Shown here: positions 1-8,264 of the stretch, piece after piece
Position numbering within the stretch: the stretch's first letter is position 1
Layout of the letters: the number at the start of each line of letters is the position of its first letter
Assembly: GCA_002928735.1 (NCBI GenBank)
Contig: PERL01000005.1
Coordinates: 62,001-126,000, forward strand
DNA: 64,000 nucleotides
Source: Hyphomicrobium sp.
Lineage (GTDB): Bacteria; Pseudomonadota; Alphaproteobacteria; Rhizobiales; Hyphomicrobiaceae
Direction of reading: 5' to 3'
The notes under the pieces: model-generated
What the model saw: only the letters and a program-made list of their open reading frames with translations
Told to the model about the DNA's origin: nothing
The model's database searches: none
Program-made: the position numbers and the translations under genes

Positions 1-383
1 TTGGTGCGCCGGACCTCGAACGTCGATGAGCCGTCCAGGCGGGCGGCGAGCGCACGGCGGACGAGGACCCGGACGGGCGGTAGCAGCAGGAGAAGGCCAA
101 GCGCGTCGCCGATGAGGCCGGGCGACATGAGGAAGGCGCCAGCGGCGAAGACGAGGCCACCGTCAGCCAGCGGGGCGATGGGCGCGCGGCCGGCATTCAA
201 GTCTTCGGAGAGTTTTTCGGCGACCTTGAAACCCTGGCGGCGGAGGACAGCGGCGCCGAGCAGACCGGTGCCAATAATCACGCCGAGGACGGGCCAGAAG
301 CCCCAGGACTGGCCGGCGCGGATCAGCAGCGCCAGCTCAAGCAGCGGGTATGCGACGAAAATGAGCAGAAGTGCGAGGCGCAT
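1..383 (-). CDS. fxsA: FxsA family membrane protein (partial, C-terminus beyond window)
   Basis: The reverse strand reads from an ATG at 383 and is open to the window edge, giving about 127 residues. It begins MRLALLLIFVAYPLLELALL and continues with alternating hydrophobic helices, a Gly-rich GTGLLGAAVLRRQG segment and a second hydrophobic stretch ending LLLLLPPVRVLVRR. This layout matches the FxsA family of small cytoplasmic-membrane proteins; E. coli FxsA relieves F-plasmid exclusion of phage T7. The role in alphaproteobacteria is unknown. It is divergent from the Tim44-like gene. The C-terminal tail is missing because the window ends. Confidence 0.85.
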   Translation of the reverse strand, partial: MRLALLLIFVAYPLLELALLIRAGQSWGFWPVLGVIIGTGLLGAAVLRRQGFKVAEKLSEDLNAGRAPIAPLADGGLVFAAGAFLMSPGLIGDALGLLLLLPPVRVLVRRALAARLDGSSTFEVRRT

Positions 384-685
384 ACATCAGTCCTGGCGTG
401 TGTTTTGAGGGGGCTGCGGGCCGCGACATGCCGGCGTGGTCAAGTCGATCAGCAGACCCCGTAACCGGCGGGTTGGCGGTCGCGACACGGTTGGCATCTA
501 TGCCATTGTGCCCTAAGGTCAAACCCAACACCAACCGCAAACCGAAACGGGCCTTAGAACAGGTCCAATTGCCCGGGGCAGCCATAATGAGCTGTGATTT
601 CCCGGGCCCACCACCTACATGACAAGGGTCCCGCTCATTTGGGTCCCTGCAAAATGGGCCCCTGCCCGAACTCTTATCCGGAAAG
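384..685. other. Intergenic region between divergent fxsA and Tim44-like genes
   Basis: About 300 bases without a convincing gene. Both neighbours point outward, so the promoters of each should lie here. Short open frames exist on both strands but lack family resemblance and read like translated GC-rich spacer. I could not identify a confident -35/-10 pair or an RNA element. Confidence 0.5.
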
Positions 686-1438
686 ATGCCGATGGAAGGC
701 CAAATCGACCTCTTTACCCTCTTGGCGATGATCGTCGCCGTGATTGCGGTTCTGAAGCTGAGAAGCGTGCTGGGTCAGCGCAGCGATGAAGATGACGCGC
801 GGATCGAACGCAAGGCGCGGGAGGAAGTTCGCAATCCTGCGACGGCGGGCGCCGGGTCGGACAAGGTCGTGAGCCTGCCGCGGCGGGACCGCGAGGAGCC
901 GGCGGTCCTCGGGGCGCCTGTCGATACGGAGGAGGCTGACAACCGCGTTCGCGAATTCGCCAAGGGTGACGAGACGGTGGCGGACGGCCTGTTCGCGATC
1001 CGGAAGCTCGATCCGGAATTCGATCCGGGCGCGTTCATTGCAGGCGCAAAGCAAGCCTATGAGATTATCGTGACCTCGTTTGGCGAGGGCAACAAAAAGG
1101 CGTTGCGCGACCTGCTCTCGAAGGACGTGCTGGAAGGTTTCACGGCGGCCATCAACGAGCGGGAAGCGCGCGGCGAGCGGATCGAACAGAATTTCGTCGG
1201 CATCAACAAGGCCGATATTCTGGAAGCGGAACTCAAGAACGGCGTGGCCAACATCACGATGCGCTTCGTGAGCCAGTTGATCACGGCGACGCGCGACAAG
1301 GCAGGCACCATTGTGGCCGGCGATCCGACGAAGATTTCGGACGTGACGGATATCTGGACCTTCAGCCGCGATATTTCGACGGCGCGGGCGCGGTCCAATC
1401 CGAATTGGCGCCTCATCGCCACGCAAGACGCGCACTAA
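686..1438 (+). CDS. Tim44/TimA-like domain protein
   Basis: 250 residues. An N-terminal membrane helix (about residues 7-25, LFTLLAMIVAVIAVLKLR) is followed by a charged linker and then a Tim44-like domain from about residue 90 to the end (typical elements: FIAGAKQAYEIIVTSFGEG, then ANITMRFVSQ and a WTFSRD segment). Bacterial Tim44-like proteins are inner-membrane-anchored relatives of the mitochondrial import motor subunit; their bacterial partner is not settled. The gene lies 25 bases before mltA, with an Smr gene after that, an arrangement often seen in Hyphomicrobiales, so the three are probably co-transcribed. Confidence 0.9.
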   Translation: MPMEGQIDLFTLLAMIVAVIAVLKLRSVLGQRSDEDDARIERKAREEVRNPATAGAGSDKVVSLPRRDREEPAVLGAPVDTEEADNRVREFAKGDETVADGLFAIRKLDPEFDPGAFIAGAKQAYEIIVTSFGEGNKKALRDLLSKDVLEGFTAAINEREARGERIEQNFVGINKADILEAELKNGVANITMRFVSQLITATRDKAGTIVAGDPTKISDVTDIWTFSRDISTARARSNPNWRLIATQDAH

Positions 1439-1463
1439 AGCCGAGGGCGGGGCGCGTGGGGCC

Positions 1464-2558
1464 ATGGCGAGCACGGATGTCTCACGCGCGCCGGTGACGT
1501 ATGCGGACTTACCGCATTGGCGCGAGGACGATCACGCGGCGGCGTTCGCCGCGTTTCTCATTTCTGCGCGGCGCTTGTTGGAGCGGGCGCGGGAGGGCGC
1601 AAAGCCGGAGAGCCCGGAGGCGCTCTTGCGGGTGGCGCGGATCGCGGTGGACGGTTGCGCGCATATTGAATCAGCCAATGATGCGCGGGCGTTTTTTGAA
1701 GCGCAGTTCGTGCCCCACCGGGTGGTGCATGGCGAGCCGTACGGTCTGCTAACCGGATATTATGAGCCGGTGATCCCGGGGTCGCGGACGCGGACGGAGC
1801 GGTTCACGGTGCCGGTGCTGCGTCGGCCGGCCGATCTTGTGAATGTCGTGTCCGAGAGTGAGCGCGGGGCGAAGGCCGAAGCGTTCACCCATTTGCGCAA
1901 AACGGCGACTGGCATGGAGCCTTATGCCACGCGCGCAGAGATCGAAGAGGGCGCGCTGGCAGGTCTGGGGCTCGAGTTCGTGTGGCTCGAGGATCCGGTG
2001 GATGCGTTTTTTCTGCATGTGCAGGGATCGGGGATGATCGCGTTTGCCGACGGGACGAGCGCGCGGATCACGTATGATGGCAAGAACGGGCATCCTTACA
2101 CGTCGGTTGGGCGGTATTTGATCGATGCCGGGTTGTTTCCGGCGGAGCAGATGTCGCTCGATGCTCTGAAGGAGTGGCTGAAGGCGGACGCTCAGCGCGG
2201 GATCGCGGCGATGCGGCAGAATCGGTCGTATGTGTTTTTCCGCGAGTTGACGGGGGAGGCGGCGGGATCGGCGCTCGGCGCGATGGAGATCCCGCTGTCG
2301 GATCATCGGAGCCTCGCGGTGGACACACGGTATCACGCGCTCGGAACGCCGGTTTATGTGGTGTCGCCGACGTTGACGCATGCGGGCCGTGATGATGGGT
2401 TTTTTCGGCTGATGGTTGCGCAGGATGTGGGTTCGGCCATTCGCGGGCCGGAGCGGGGCGACATTTATTTCGGGACGGGCGATGAAGCGGGCGCCAAGGC
2501 CGGGTGCACGAAGCATCCGGGGAATTTCTTCGTGTTGGTTCCGGATGACGTGCCGTGA
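1464..2558 (+). CDS. mltA: Membrane-bound lytic murein transglycosylase A family (MltA)
   Basis: 364 residues. The central MltA barrel region begins around LLTGYYEPVIPGSRTR and contains the HVQGSGMIAF motif. A C-terminal 3D domain carries the Asp-rich VDTRYHALGTPVYV motif (about residues 275-290) that supplies the catalytic Asp. The family cleaves the MurNAc-GlcNAc bond of peptidoglycan to give 1,6-anhydro products. From this ATG there is no signal peptide or lipobox Cys, unlike E. coli MltA, and extending upstream only runs into the preceding gene. The stop overlaps the GTG start of the Smr gene by four bases (GTGA), suggesting translational coupling. Confidence 0.93.
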   Translation: MASTDVSRAPVTYADLPHWREDDHAAAFAAFLISARRLLERAREGAKPESPEALLRVARIAVDGCAHIESANDARAFFEAQFVPHRVVHGEPYGLLTGYYEPVIPGSRTRTERFTVPVLRRPADLVNVVSESERGAKAEAFTHLRKTATGMEPYATRAEIEEGALAGLGLEFVWLEDPVDAFFLHVQGSGMIAFADGTSARITYDGKNGHPYTSVGRYLIDAGLFPAEQMSLDALKEWLKADAQRGIAAMRQNRSYVFFRELTGEAAGSALGAMEIPLSDHRSLAVDTRYHALGTPVYVVSPTLTHAGRDDGFFRLMVAQDVGSAIRGPERGDIYFGTGDEAGAKAGCTKHPGNFFVLVPDDVP

Positions 2559-3172
2559 GCAAGAAGCCGGGCCGCGGGGGCGGGAAGAAGACGCTTCTTA
2601 CCGATGAGGATCACGAGGTGTGGGCGCACACGGCGCAATCGTTGTCGCCGTTGAAGAACCCGAAGGGGTATGTGCTCGACGCCTATGACGGCGAAGAGGA
2701 CTTCGCGCAACTGTTTGCGCCGAAGACCAAGGCGGGGCATCACGGGAAAAAGGATCACGCGCCGGCAGCCGCGCCGAAGCCCGCCGCGAAGAAAGCCACG
2801 CCGGAGCTCAATGCGTTCGATCGTCGGAACGTGAAGAAGCTGAAGCGCGGGAAGATCGAGATCGAGGCGCGGATCGATCTGCACGGCATGCGGCAGGCGG
2901 AGGCGCACGACGCGCTGATCCGGTTCATTCACGGCTCGGCGGCGATGGGGCGGCGGTGGGTGCTCGTGATCACGGGCAAGGGCCTGCCGTCACGCGCGCG
3001 GGATGAGGATACCGAGCGGCCGTTCGGCGAAATCCCGCGCGGGGTGTTGAAGCGCAGCGTGCCGATGTGGCTCTCGGAGCCAGACGTGCGCGGGCTGATC
3101 GTGAGCTTCACGGAAGCGGCCGTGGAGCACGGCGGCTCGGGGGCGCTTTATGTGCATTTGAGGCGGGGGTAG
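2555..3172 (+). CDS. Smr domain protein
   Basis: 205 residues from a GTG start that overlaps the mltA stop. The N-terminal 100 residues are charged and low in complexity, with an Ala/Pro/Lys linker. The C-terminal Smr domain (about residues 104-205) has the diagnostic IDLHGM motif (107-112) and the TGKG motif (VITGKG, about 138-143). Smr domains derive from the MutS2 C-terminus and act as endonucleases or nucleic-acid binders. Stand-alone alphaproteobacterial versions downstream of mltA are common but functionally undefined. The DLHGM and TGKG motifs are intact, so nuclease activity is possible. Confidence 0.9.
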   Translation: MSKKPGRGGGKKTLLTDEDHEVWAHTAQSLSPLKNPKGYVLDAYDGEEDFAQLFAPKTKAGHHGKKDHAPAAAPKPAAKKATPELNAFDRRNVKKLKRGKIEIEARIDLHGMRQAEAHDALIRFIHGSAAMGRRWVLVITGKGLPSRARDEDTERPFGEIPRGVLKRSVPMWLSEPDVRGLIVSFTEAAVEHGGSGALYVHLRRG

Positions 3173-3230
3173 TGGGGTGGGATGAGTTGCGCAGCGAATC
3201 TCTGGCGGGTCAGGAACAAAACAGGAACCT

Positions 3231-3264
3231 GTGGCTTGTCCACGATAATATGTTGACAAGCCAC
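3231..3264. promoter_or_regulatory. Inverted repeat upstream of winged-helix gene (possible operator)
   Basis: A perfect 10-base inverted repeat, GTGGCTTGTC and GACAAGCCAC, separated by 14 bases, lies 55 bases before the start of the winged-helix gene. There is no T-run after it, so it does not look like a simple terminator for the Smr gene. The right arm overlaps a TTGACA hexamer (3254-3259) that could be a -35 box, although no good -10 follows at normal spacing. An autoregulatory operator is my inference only. Confidence 0.35.
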
Positions 3265-3319
3265 GCTTGACGGCAAGTCTGTCGTCTGCCACAAGCTCTG
3301 ACCAAGGAGACGGTGGCGG

Positions 3320-3871
3320 ATGGCACGCGATTTTATTGATAGCCTCGAAAAAGAGGTCGCTGCTCTTGAAGCAGAACTTGAGCAAAGTGCGCCGTTTCGG
3401 CGTTTGCTGCGCGCCCGCGAACTTTTGGCAGAATACCGTTCTGAAAGGGTGAGCGAGGAACGGGGACCAAGAAGCGATCAGGCGCCGGAAGTCGCAAAAT
3501 CGTCCGCTGTGAGACGGCAGCGAAAGGAAACTACCCAAGCCATACTGGATGCCGTTGCTGAGATTCTCAGCGACAGCAGTTCACCAGTGAGAACGGCAAA
3601 CATCCTCACAATGCTGAGAGAAAAGGGATTCGAAATTCCTGGTGGAAAGGCCCTCAACAACCTCTCTGCCATCATCTCTTATTCAAAAATGTTCGAGTCG
3701 CACGGGCGATTGGGGTGGACCCTTATCCGTGATCCCTCGACCAACCTAAACGCAGAAGCCGCAGACAGTCCTGGCCCATCCCGGCAGACGTCCACGGCTT
3801 CTGTAGATGGCCGCCTCACCAGCGGCGCGAGCGGCGTGCCCGTGGAGCCGGTGCAGGGGGGTGGTGCATGA
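3320..3871 (+). CDS. Coiled-coil plus winged-helix (HARE-HTH-like) protein
   Basis: 183 residues with no close family I can name with certainty. Residues 1-45 are heptad-like and charged (SLEKEVAALEAELEQ), a probable short coiled coil. Residues about 68-125 form a predicted winged helix: a helix TQAILDAVAEILSD, then VRTANILTMLREKGFEI, then a LSAIISYSKMFESHGRLGWTL strand-turn. This pattern resembles HARE-HTH/RpoE-delta-type domains that couple DNA binding to other machinery. The last 50 residues are Ser/Pro/Gly-rich and disordered. A purine-rich AAGGAG lies about 13 bases before the ATG. The gene stands alone between an inverted repeat and a terminator-like hairpin. DNA binding is inferred. 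Confidence 0.7.
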   Translation: MARDFIDSLEKEVAALEAELEQSAPFRRLLRARELLAEYRSERVSEERGPRSDQAPEVAKSSAVRRQRKETTQAILDAVAEILSDSSSPVRTANILTMLREKGFEIPGGKALNNLSAIISYSKMFESHGRLGWTLIRDPSTNLNAEAADSPGPSRQTSTASVDGRLTSGASGVPVEPVQGGGA

Positions 3872-3897
3872 TATAGACGTGACTTACCCAGTGGGCC

Positions 3898-3928
3898 GGG
3901 CTTGCTGCTCTGGTGAAGCGGCAAGCCC
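3898..3928 (+). terminator. Hairpin after winged-helix gene
   Basis: GGGCTTGC and GCAAGCCC form a perfect 8-base stem with a 15-base loop, 27 bases after the stop. No strong T-run follows, so termination strength is uncertain. Confidence 0.45.
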
Positions 3929-4016
3929 ACGCCCTTATTTCAAAAGTCGCTGCAGCGGTCAAGGAATAGCCGATGTGCCAGAGACACTCGTTGTGAATTG
4001 GCTCTAAAATTGTGAT

Positions 4017-4032
4017 GCCAGCGCGCGCTGGC
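4017..4032 (-). terminator. Hairpin downstream of the IalB-type gene
   Basis: A perfect palindrome GCCAGCGCGCGCTGGC lies 20 bases beyond the stop of the reverse-strand gene and is followed on that strand by an AATTTT tract. This is a plausible terminator. Confidence 0.5.
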
Positions 4033-4051
4033 TGCCCATGCGGCAATCAAC

Positions 4052-4564
4052 TCACTTACACTGTTTGCCCAGCTCTGTGAGGGCTTGGGTTAGGCCGCTC
4101 AGCGTGTAGGTGTCGGTGGTTTCGGTGCCGCGGGCGGACGTGGCGGTGACGTCGGCTTTGGAGCCTTTTTTCAGCGCTTCGACGAGTTTGAGTTCCTGGG
4201 TCGCGTCGGCGACGAAGGCGCGCTCGTCTTTGGGAAAGAGGCTGAAGGTATCCGTGCCGATGGTGACGGTGACCGTCGAGTCTGCTTTCACCGGATAGCC
4301 GAGTTTGACGCTGACTTCGGAGCGGATGCCGTCCTTGGGCCAGGCGGAAACGTAGAGCAGTGACGGGCCGCGATTGGCGGTGGCCGGTTTTTTCTCCGAC
4401 GGGGTTGCGGCGACAAAGCAGAGCTTCGATCCGGCGTCTTCGTTTTCATAAAGGCTCCACGCGCCGAAGGTGCCTTCGACGGTGGTTGCCTGCGCGTTGG
4501 CTGCGAGCGGGGCCAGGGCTGCCAGCGCGAGGGTGGTGAAAGAGCGAAGGTTGGTTCGGCGCAT
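4052..4564 (-). CDS. Invasion-associated locus B (IalB) family periplasmic protein
   Basis: 170 residues. There is a clear signal peptide (MRRTNLRSF, then a hydrophobic Ala/Leu core, cleavage likely after ANA near residue 24). The mature part follows the IalB pattern: FGAWSLYENEDAGSKLCFVA near the N-terminus, SEVSVKLGYPV, and a C-terminal GLTQALTELGKQCK with a second Cys that probably pairs with the Cys in KLCFVA. IalB was named for Bartonella invasion, but the family is widespread in free-living alphaproteobacteria, where its function is unknown. It lies downstream of the SpoU methyltransferase gene on the same strand, with a 56-base gap. Confidence 0.88.
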   Translation of the reverse strand: MRRTNLRSFTTLALAALAPLAANAQATTVEGTFGAWSLYENEDAGSKLCFVAATPSEKKPATANRGPSLLYVSAWPKDGIRSEVSVKLGYPVKADSTVTVTIGTDTFSLFPKDERAFVADATQELKLVEALKKGSKADVTATSARGTETTDTYTLSGLTQALTELGKQCK

Positions 4565-4620
4565 GATCTCGATTCCAAAAGTGAAGTGTTGAGACTATCG
4601 CAGAAATGCCGTCCGCAGGT

Positions 4621-5211
4621 TCAGCTCTTGCGGCTTTTCCCCAGCGGTGCGTGGCTGACGGGGGCCAGTGGCGCTGCGGGGCCGCCTTCGTGGATGGGAC
4701 GGTCGGCGAAACGGGCAAGCGACTTGACGCGGTCGTACATGACGATGGCGCCCGCCATGGCGACGTTCACGCAGAAGGATGTCGGGATCTTGACGACGTA
4801 GTCGCAGCGCTCAAGCAGCGCGTCGGAGAGGGAGCCGCGTTCGGGGCCAAGCACGTATGCGGCCTGCTGCGGATGGCGGAAGCTTGGCAGATCGATGGCG
4901 CCTTCGACGAGTTCGATGCCGACGAGTTTGACGCCCTTTGGAAAAGCCATCTCGTCGAGGCCGTGCCAGTTGTAATGCGGCATGTGGATCTGGCTGCGGG
5001 ACGTGTCGGCGTAGGCCTCGTGCGCGGAATACCGGGCGCCGATGGTGAAGGTGAAGCTGGCGCCGAAGGCGTGGGCGGAGCGCATGAGGTTGCCGAGGTT
5101 GAGCGACTTCGACATGCGTTCGGCGCCGATGGCGAAGTATCCGCGCGCCCGGGGCGGCCAGGACGGCGGCGGGGGCGGATATGTCGAGGGGGGCGATTGG
5201 TCTTGGGGCAT
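4621..5211 (-). CDS. SpoU/TrmH family RNA 2'-O-methyltransferase
   Basis: 196 residues from the ATG at 5211. A GTG at 5244 would add 11 residues, but the ATG is preceded by a GAAGG purine tract. The SPOUT motifs are intact: motif 1 NLGNLMRSAHAFGAS with the invariant Asn and Arg, motif 2 YVLGPERGSLSDALLERCD with the Gly-Pro-Glu core, and motif 3 with the CVNVAMAGAIVMYDR knot segment. These enzymes transfer methyl from S-adenosylmethionine to ribose 2'-OH of tRNA or rRNA. The substrate cannot be read from sequence; a TrmL/TrmH-like tRNA role is likely. The N-terminus is Pro-rich. Confidence 0.88.
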   Translation of the reverse strand: MPQDQSPPSTYPPPPPSWPPRARGYFAIGAERMSKSLNLGNLMRSAHAFGASFTFTIGARYSAHEAYADTSRSQIHMPHYNWHGLDEMAFPKGVKLVGIELVEGAIDLPSFRHPQQAAYVLGPERGSLSDALLERCDYVVKIPTSFCVNVAMAGAIVMYDRVKSLARFADRPIHEGGPAAPLAPVSHAPLGKSRKS

Positions 5212-5394
5212 CAGAGAGCCTTCGTGGCTGTTTTGTCTTGGCACTCGGATTTCACCTAGCGAATGCGGGCCTCTTGCGCCCGGTGGCGAAACGTTCCACC
5301 TGATCCTAACTATGGCGGTTGCTGCTTAAGCCGCCTTGCGGTCTGGCCGCGCGTTCCGCACGGCAATCATTATTGGGTTTCCTGGAGAATTCAT

Positions 5395-6375
5395 ATGCGG
5401 GCGGTTCTGTGCAAGCGGCTGGATGGGCCTGACGCGCTCGTGATTGAGGATGTGCCGGCGGTGGAGCCGGGGCCGGGGGAGATCGCGGTGACCGTGCGCG
5501 TCGTGGCGCTCAATCATTTCGATACGCTCATCACGCGCGGGAAATATCAGACGAAGCCGGAGTTGCCGTTTTCGCCGGGTGGGGAGATCGCGGGAGTCGT
5601 GGCGCGCGTGGGCGATGGCGTGACGCGGTTTCAGCCGGGTGATCGCGTGGCGGCGTACATCGGATACGGCGGGGCGCGGGATGAGGTGATCGTGGCGGCG
5701 GACGCGGCGTTTGCGATACCTGCGGGCGTTCCGGACGAGGTCGCGGCGGGTATGCCGATTACGTACGGGACGGCGATCCACGGGCTCAAAGATCGCGCCA
5801 ATGTGCAGCCGAACGGCTGGGTGGCGGTGACCGGGGCTGCGGGCGGCGCGGGGTTGGCAGCGATTGAGATCGCGAAGGTGCTGGGTGCGCGGGTGATCGC
5901 GGTGGCATCGTCGGACGACAAACTCGCGATCTGCCGGGCGCATGGCGCGGATGCGGTGGTCAATTCCAGTTCGGAGGATGTGAAGACGGCGCTGCGCGAG
6001 CGGACCGGCGGGGCGGGGGTCGATGTTGTTTATGAGTGTGTTGGGGGCGATGTGGCCGAGCCGGCGCTCAGGGCGCTGAAGTGGAACGGGCGGTTTCTGG
6101 TGGTCGGGTTCGCGTCGGGGGAGATCCCGAAGCTGCCGCTCAATCTCTTGCTCGTGAAGGGCGTGTCGGCGATCGGGGTGTTCTGGGGGGAGAGCGTCTC
6201 GCGCGATCCGGCGGGGCACCGGGAGAATATGGAGTTCGTGCTGAGGGCCGTGGCGGATGGGCGGCTCGCGCCACGCGTGCATGGGAGTTTTCCGTTGGAG
6301 CGGATCGTCGATGCAATTGGCGTGCTGGAGCGGCGGGAGGCGACGGGGAAGGTCGTCGTACGCGTCTCAGACTAG
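5395..6375 (+). CDS. NADPH:quinone oxidoreductase / zinc-independent MDR family
   Basis: 326 residues from the ATG at 5395, preceded by CTGGAGAAT. The frame is open further upstream but has no family resemblance there. It has a GroES-like N-terminal half (RVVALNHFDTLITRGKY, FSPGGEIAGVVARVGDGV) and a Rossmann half with the NADPH motif TGAAGGAGLAAIEIAKVLGA (about residues 145-164). There is no structural or catalytic zinc Cys set, which places it with the quinone reductase/enoyl reductase branch of the medium-chain dehydrogenase superfamily. It probably reduces quinones or enones with NADPH. It is divergent from the methyltransferase gene and stands alone. Confidence 0.9.
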   Translation: MRAVLCKRLDGPDALVIEDVPAVEPGPGEIAVTVRVVALNHFDTLITRGKYQTKPELPFSPGGEIAGVVARVGDGVTRFQPGDRVAAYIGYGGARDEVIVAADAAFAIPAGVPDEVAAGMPITYGTAIHGLKDRANVQPNGWVAVTGAAGGAGLAAIEIAKVLGARVIAVASSDDKLAICRAHGADAVVNSSSEDVKTALRERTGGAGVDVVYECVGGDVAEPALRALKWNGRFLVVGFASGEIPKLPLNLLLVKGVSAIGVFWGESVSRDPAGHRENMEFVLRAVADGRLAPRVHGSFPLERIVDAIGVLERREATGKVVVRVSD

Positions 6376-6542
6376 GGATCGTTCCGGATTGGGACGGGCG
6401 TTGACGGCCTCTTCACCGTAAAGCGTTGGAATATATCGCTTTTTCTGTATTCTGTTCAGCTAAAATTACCCATCGCAGCGGATGATCCCGGCAGCAGTGC
6501 ATGCGGGGGAGGGGTCGGTCCGTGGACATCATCTTACACACG

Positions 6543-7664
6543 ATGAACACGCTGTGGTGGCGGGTGGTGATGAGCTTCCTGGCCGGCAGTTTCCTGTGTC
6601 CGCCGGCGAAGGCGCAGGGATTTTTCGAGTCGTTGTTCGGGGTGGGGCCGGCGGCGAAGCCGAAGGTCGAGCGGGCGGCACCGCGGCCGGGCGTGCGGAT
6701 GGGATTAAAGCCGCAGTCGTTCTCGGATTGGAAGGCGGAGCGGTTTCAGAGTGCGCCGGTTGATGGCGACGGATACCGGCGCGATCCGAGCTATGGCGGC
6801 AGCTATAAGACCGTGTGCGTTCGGACCTGCGATGGATTTTATTGGCCGGTGAGCCGGTCCGTGACGAGCGACCGGTTCGAGACGGATGCGAAGCGGTGCG
6901 ACGCGTCGTGTGTGGGCGAAGCCAAGCTCTATTATCAGCACAAGAACAGCGACAATCCCAAGTCGATGGTGGGGCTGGACGGGACGCCATACACCGCGCT
7001 GAAGACGGCGTTTCTTTATCGGAAGACACTGATCAATGGCTGCGGGTGTAAGCCGGCGCCGTGGTCAATCGCGGAGCGGTACCGGCATCACGACTATAAG
7101 GTCGCGGACGACGCGAAGAAGCTGCAGATCGCCATGGCGCGGGAGCGGGAGAAGGCGGAAGCGCTGCGCAAAGATAAGATTGCGCAGATCATTGCCGCGA
7201 CGCGCGAGGCGGTGATGATGGACGAGGCTGAAGAGGCGACGTTCGGCGAGGCGGTTGCGGTGTCCGTGGTGGCCGTGGAAGCGAACGATGTCGTTGCGAT
7301 CGACGGCGGCGAGACGTTGGTCGCGGCCGAGGTGGATACGAACCCGGATGTGAGTGTCACGGGCTACATTCATTTGCACGTGCTGCCAGATGCGGCGGTA
7401 GATGCCGAAATCGAGAACTCCGAGGCGGCTATGCTGACGGACAGCGAACGCGATGCGGTTGATACCGAAACTGACGTGGCACAGTTGGAAGCGGCATTCG
7501 CCGAGATTGCCGGAGAGCCCGGTGTGACGGTTGAAAAGAGCCCGCGCAAGGGGCGGGGCCGGAGTGTAGCACGCAAGGCCGCGAAGCCCGTGCAGACGGT
7601 GTCCGTCTTCGGCGGGTCTGCATCGACCTATACATGGCCGGGCGATGGGCCGGTGAGGCCCTAG
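6543..7664 (+). CDS. DUF2865 family secreted protein
   Basis: About 373 residues from the ATG at 6543; a GTG at 6522, preceded by GGGGGAGGGG, is an equally credible start. An N-terminal signal peptide ends near PPAKAQG. The core (about residues 65-180) has the DUF2865 pattern: KTVCVRTCDGFYWPVS, then DAKRCDASCVGEAKLYYQ, then KTLINGCGCKPAPWS. Conserved Cys pairs suggest an oxidised, disulfide-bonded periplasmic domain. The rest is an acidic Ala/Val/Glu-rich region with a short basic tail (KSPRKGRGRSVARKAAK). No function is known. It overlaps the convergent thpR gene by four bases at the 3' end. Confidence 0.82.
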   Translation: MNTLWWRVVMSFLAGSFLCPPAKAQGFFESLFGVGPAAKPKVERAAPRPGVRMGLKPQSFSDWKAERFQSAPVDGDGYRRDPSYGGSYKTVCVRTCDGFYWPVSRSVTSDRFETDAKRCDASCVGEAKLYYQHKNSDNPKSMVGLDGTPYTALKTAFLYRKTLINGCGCKPAPWSIAERYRHHDYKVADDAKKLQIAMAREREKAEALRKDKIAQIIAATREAVMMDEAEEATFGEAVAVSVVAVEANDVVAIDGGETLVAAEVDTNPDVSVTGYIHLHVLPDAAVDAEIENSEAAMLTDSERDAVDTETDVAQLEAAFAEIAGEPGVTVEKSPRKGRGRSVARKAAKPVQTVSVFGGSASTYTWPGDGPVRP

Positions 7665-8230
7665 TCGTCGTCGATGTCTGCAAACACGGGGCGCGCGCCG
7701 CGAAGGGGGAAGGCTTCCTCGATGGCGTAGGGGCCGCCGCCGGTCTTCGGTTTGGACGAAAACAGCACGAATTCTTCGATGACGAAACGGCGCGAGCGCA
7801 GGAGCGCGTGTGCCTGGAGAAAGCGCGTCAGGTCGGGGATGGAGACGTTGCGCAGGCGGGCGAGCGTGATGTGCGGTTTGAAGGGGCGGGTCTCAGGGGC
7901 AAGGCCGGCGGAGCGGGCGGCGCGTTCATGGGCGCGGGCGAGGGCTTCTAGCTGGGGTGAGGCGCTCAAGCCAGCGTAGAGGATCTTGGGATCGTTGCCG
8001 CCAATGACGTGGACGCCTTCGAGGGCCAGATCAAAGACGTCGATATCGATGCGGGCGAGTTCTTCGGCAAATTCATGAGCAAGGCGGTTGTCGATGTCGC
8101 CGGCGAAGCGGAGCGTGATGTGGAGGTTGTCCTCTTCGATCCAGGATGCGCCGGGGAGCGGGACTTCCAAACTCGAGAGTTGGTCCTTGATGTCGTCGGG
8201 CAGTTCAAGACCGCTGAAGAGCCGCGGCAT
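7661..8230 (-). CDS. thpR: RNA 2',3'-cyclic phosphodiesterase (2H family)
   Basis: 189 residues. Two H-x-T signature motifs are intact: DNLHITLRF (His37, Thr39) and FKPHITLARL (His120, Thr122). These are the catalytic pair of the 2H phosphoesterase (ThpR/LigT) family, which opens 2',3'-cyclic phosphates and can ligate tRNA halves in vitro. It starts with MPRLFSGLELP, the usual N-terminus for the family. The gene follows the esterase on the same strand after 34 bases, so the two are probably co-transcribed. Confidence 0.93.
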   Translation of the reverse strand: MPRLFSGLELPDDIKDQLSSLEVPLPGASWIEEDNLHITLRFAGDIDNRLAHEFAEELARIDIDVFDLALEGVHVIGGNDPKILYAGLSASPQLEALARAHERAARSAGLAPETRPFKPHITLARLRNVSIPDLTRFLQAHALLRSRRFVIEEFVLFSSKPKTGGGPYAIEEAFPLRGARPVFADIDDD

Positions 8231-8264
8231 GGGTCGCCTCCCTTATCGGTGCGTGGAGACGGTG

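Noticed and set aside
1-408. Open frame on the plus strand at the left edge
   Set aside because: The reverse strand encodes a recognisable FxsA membrane protein over the same bases.
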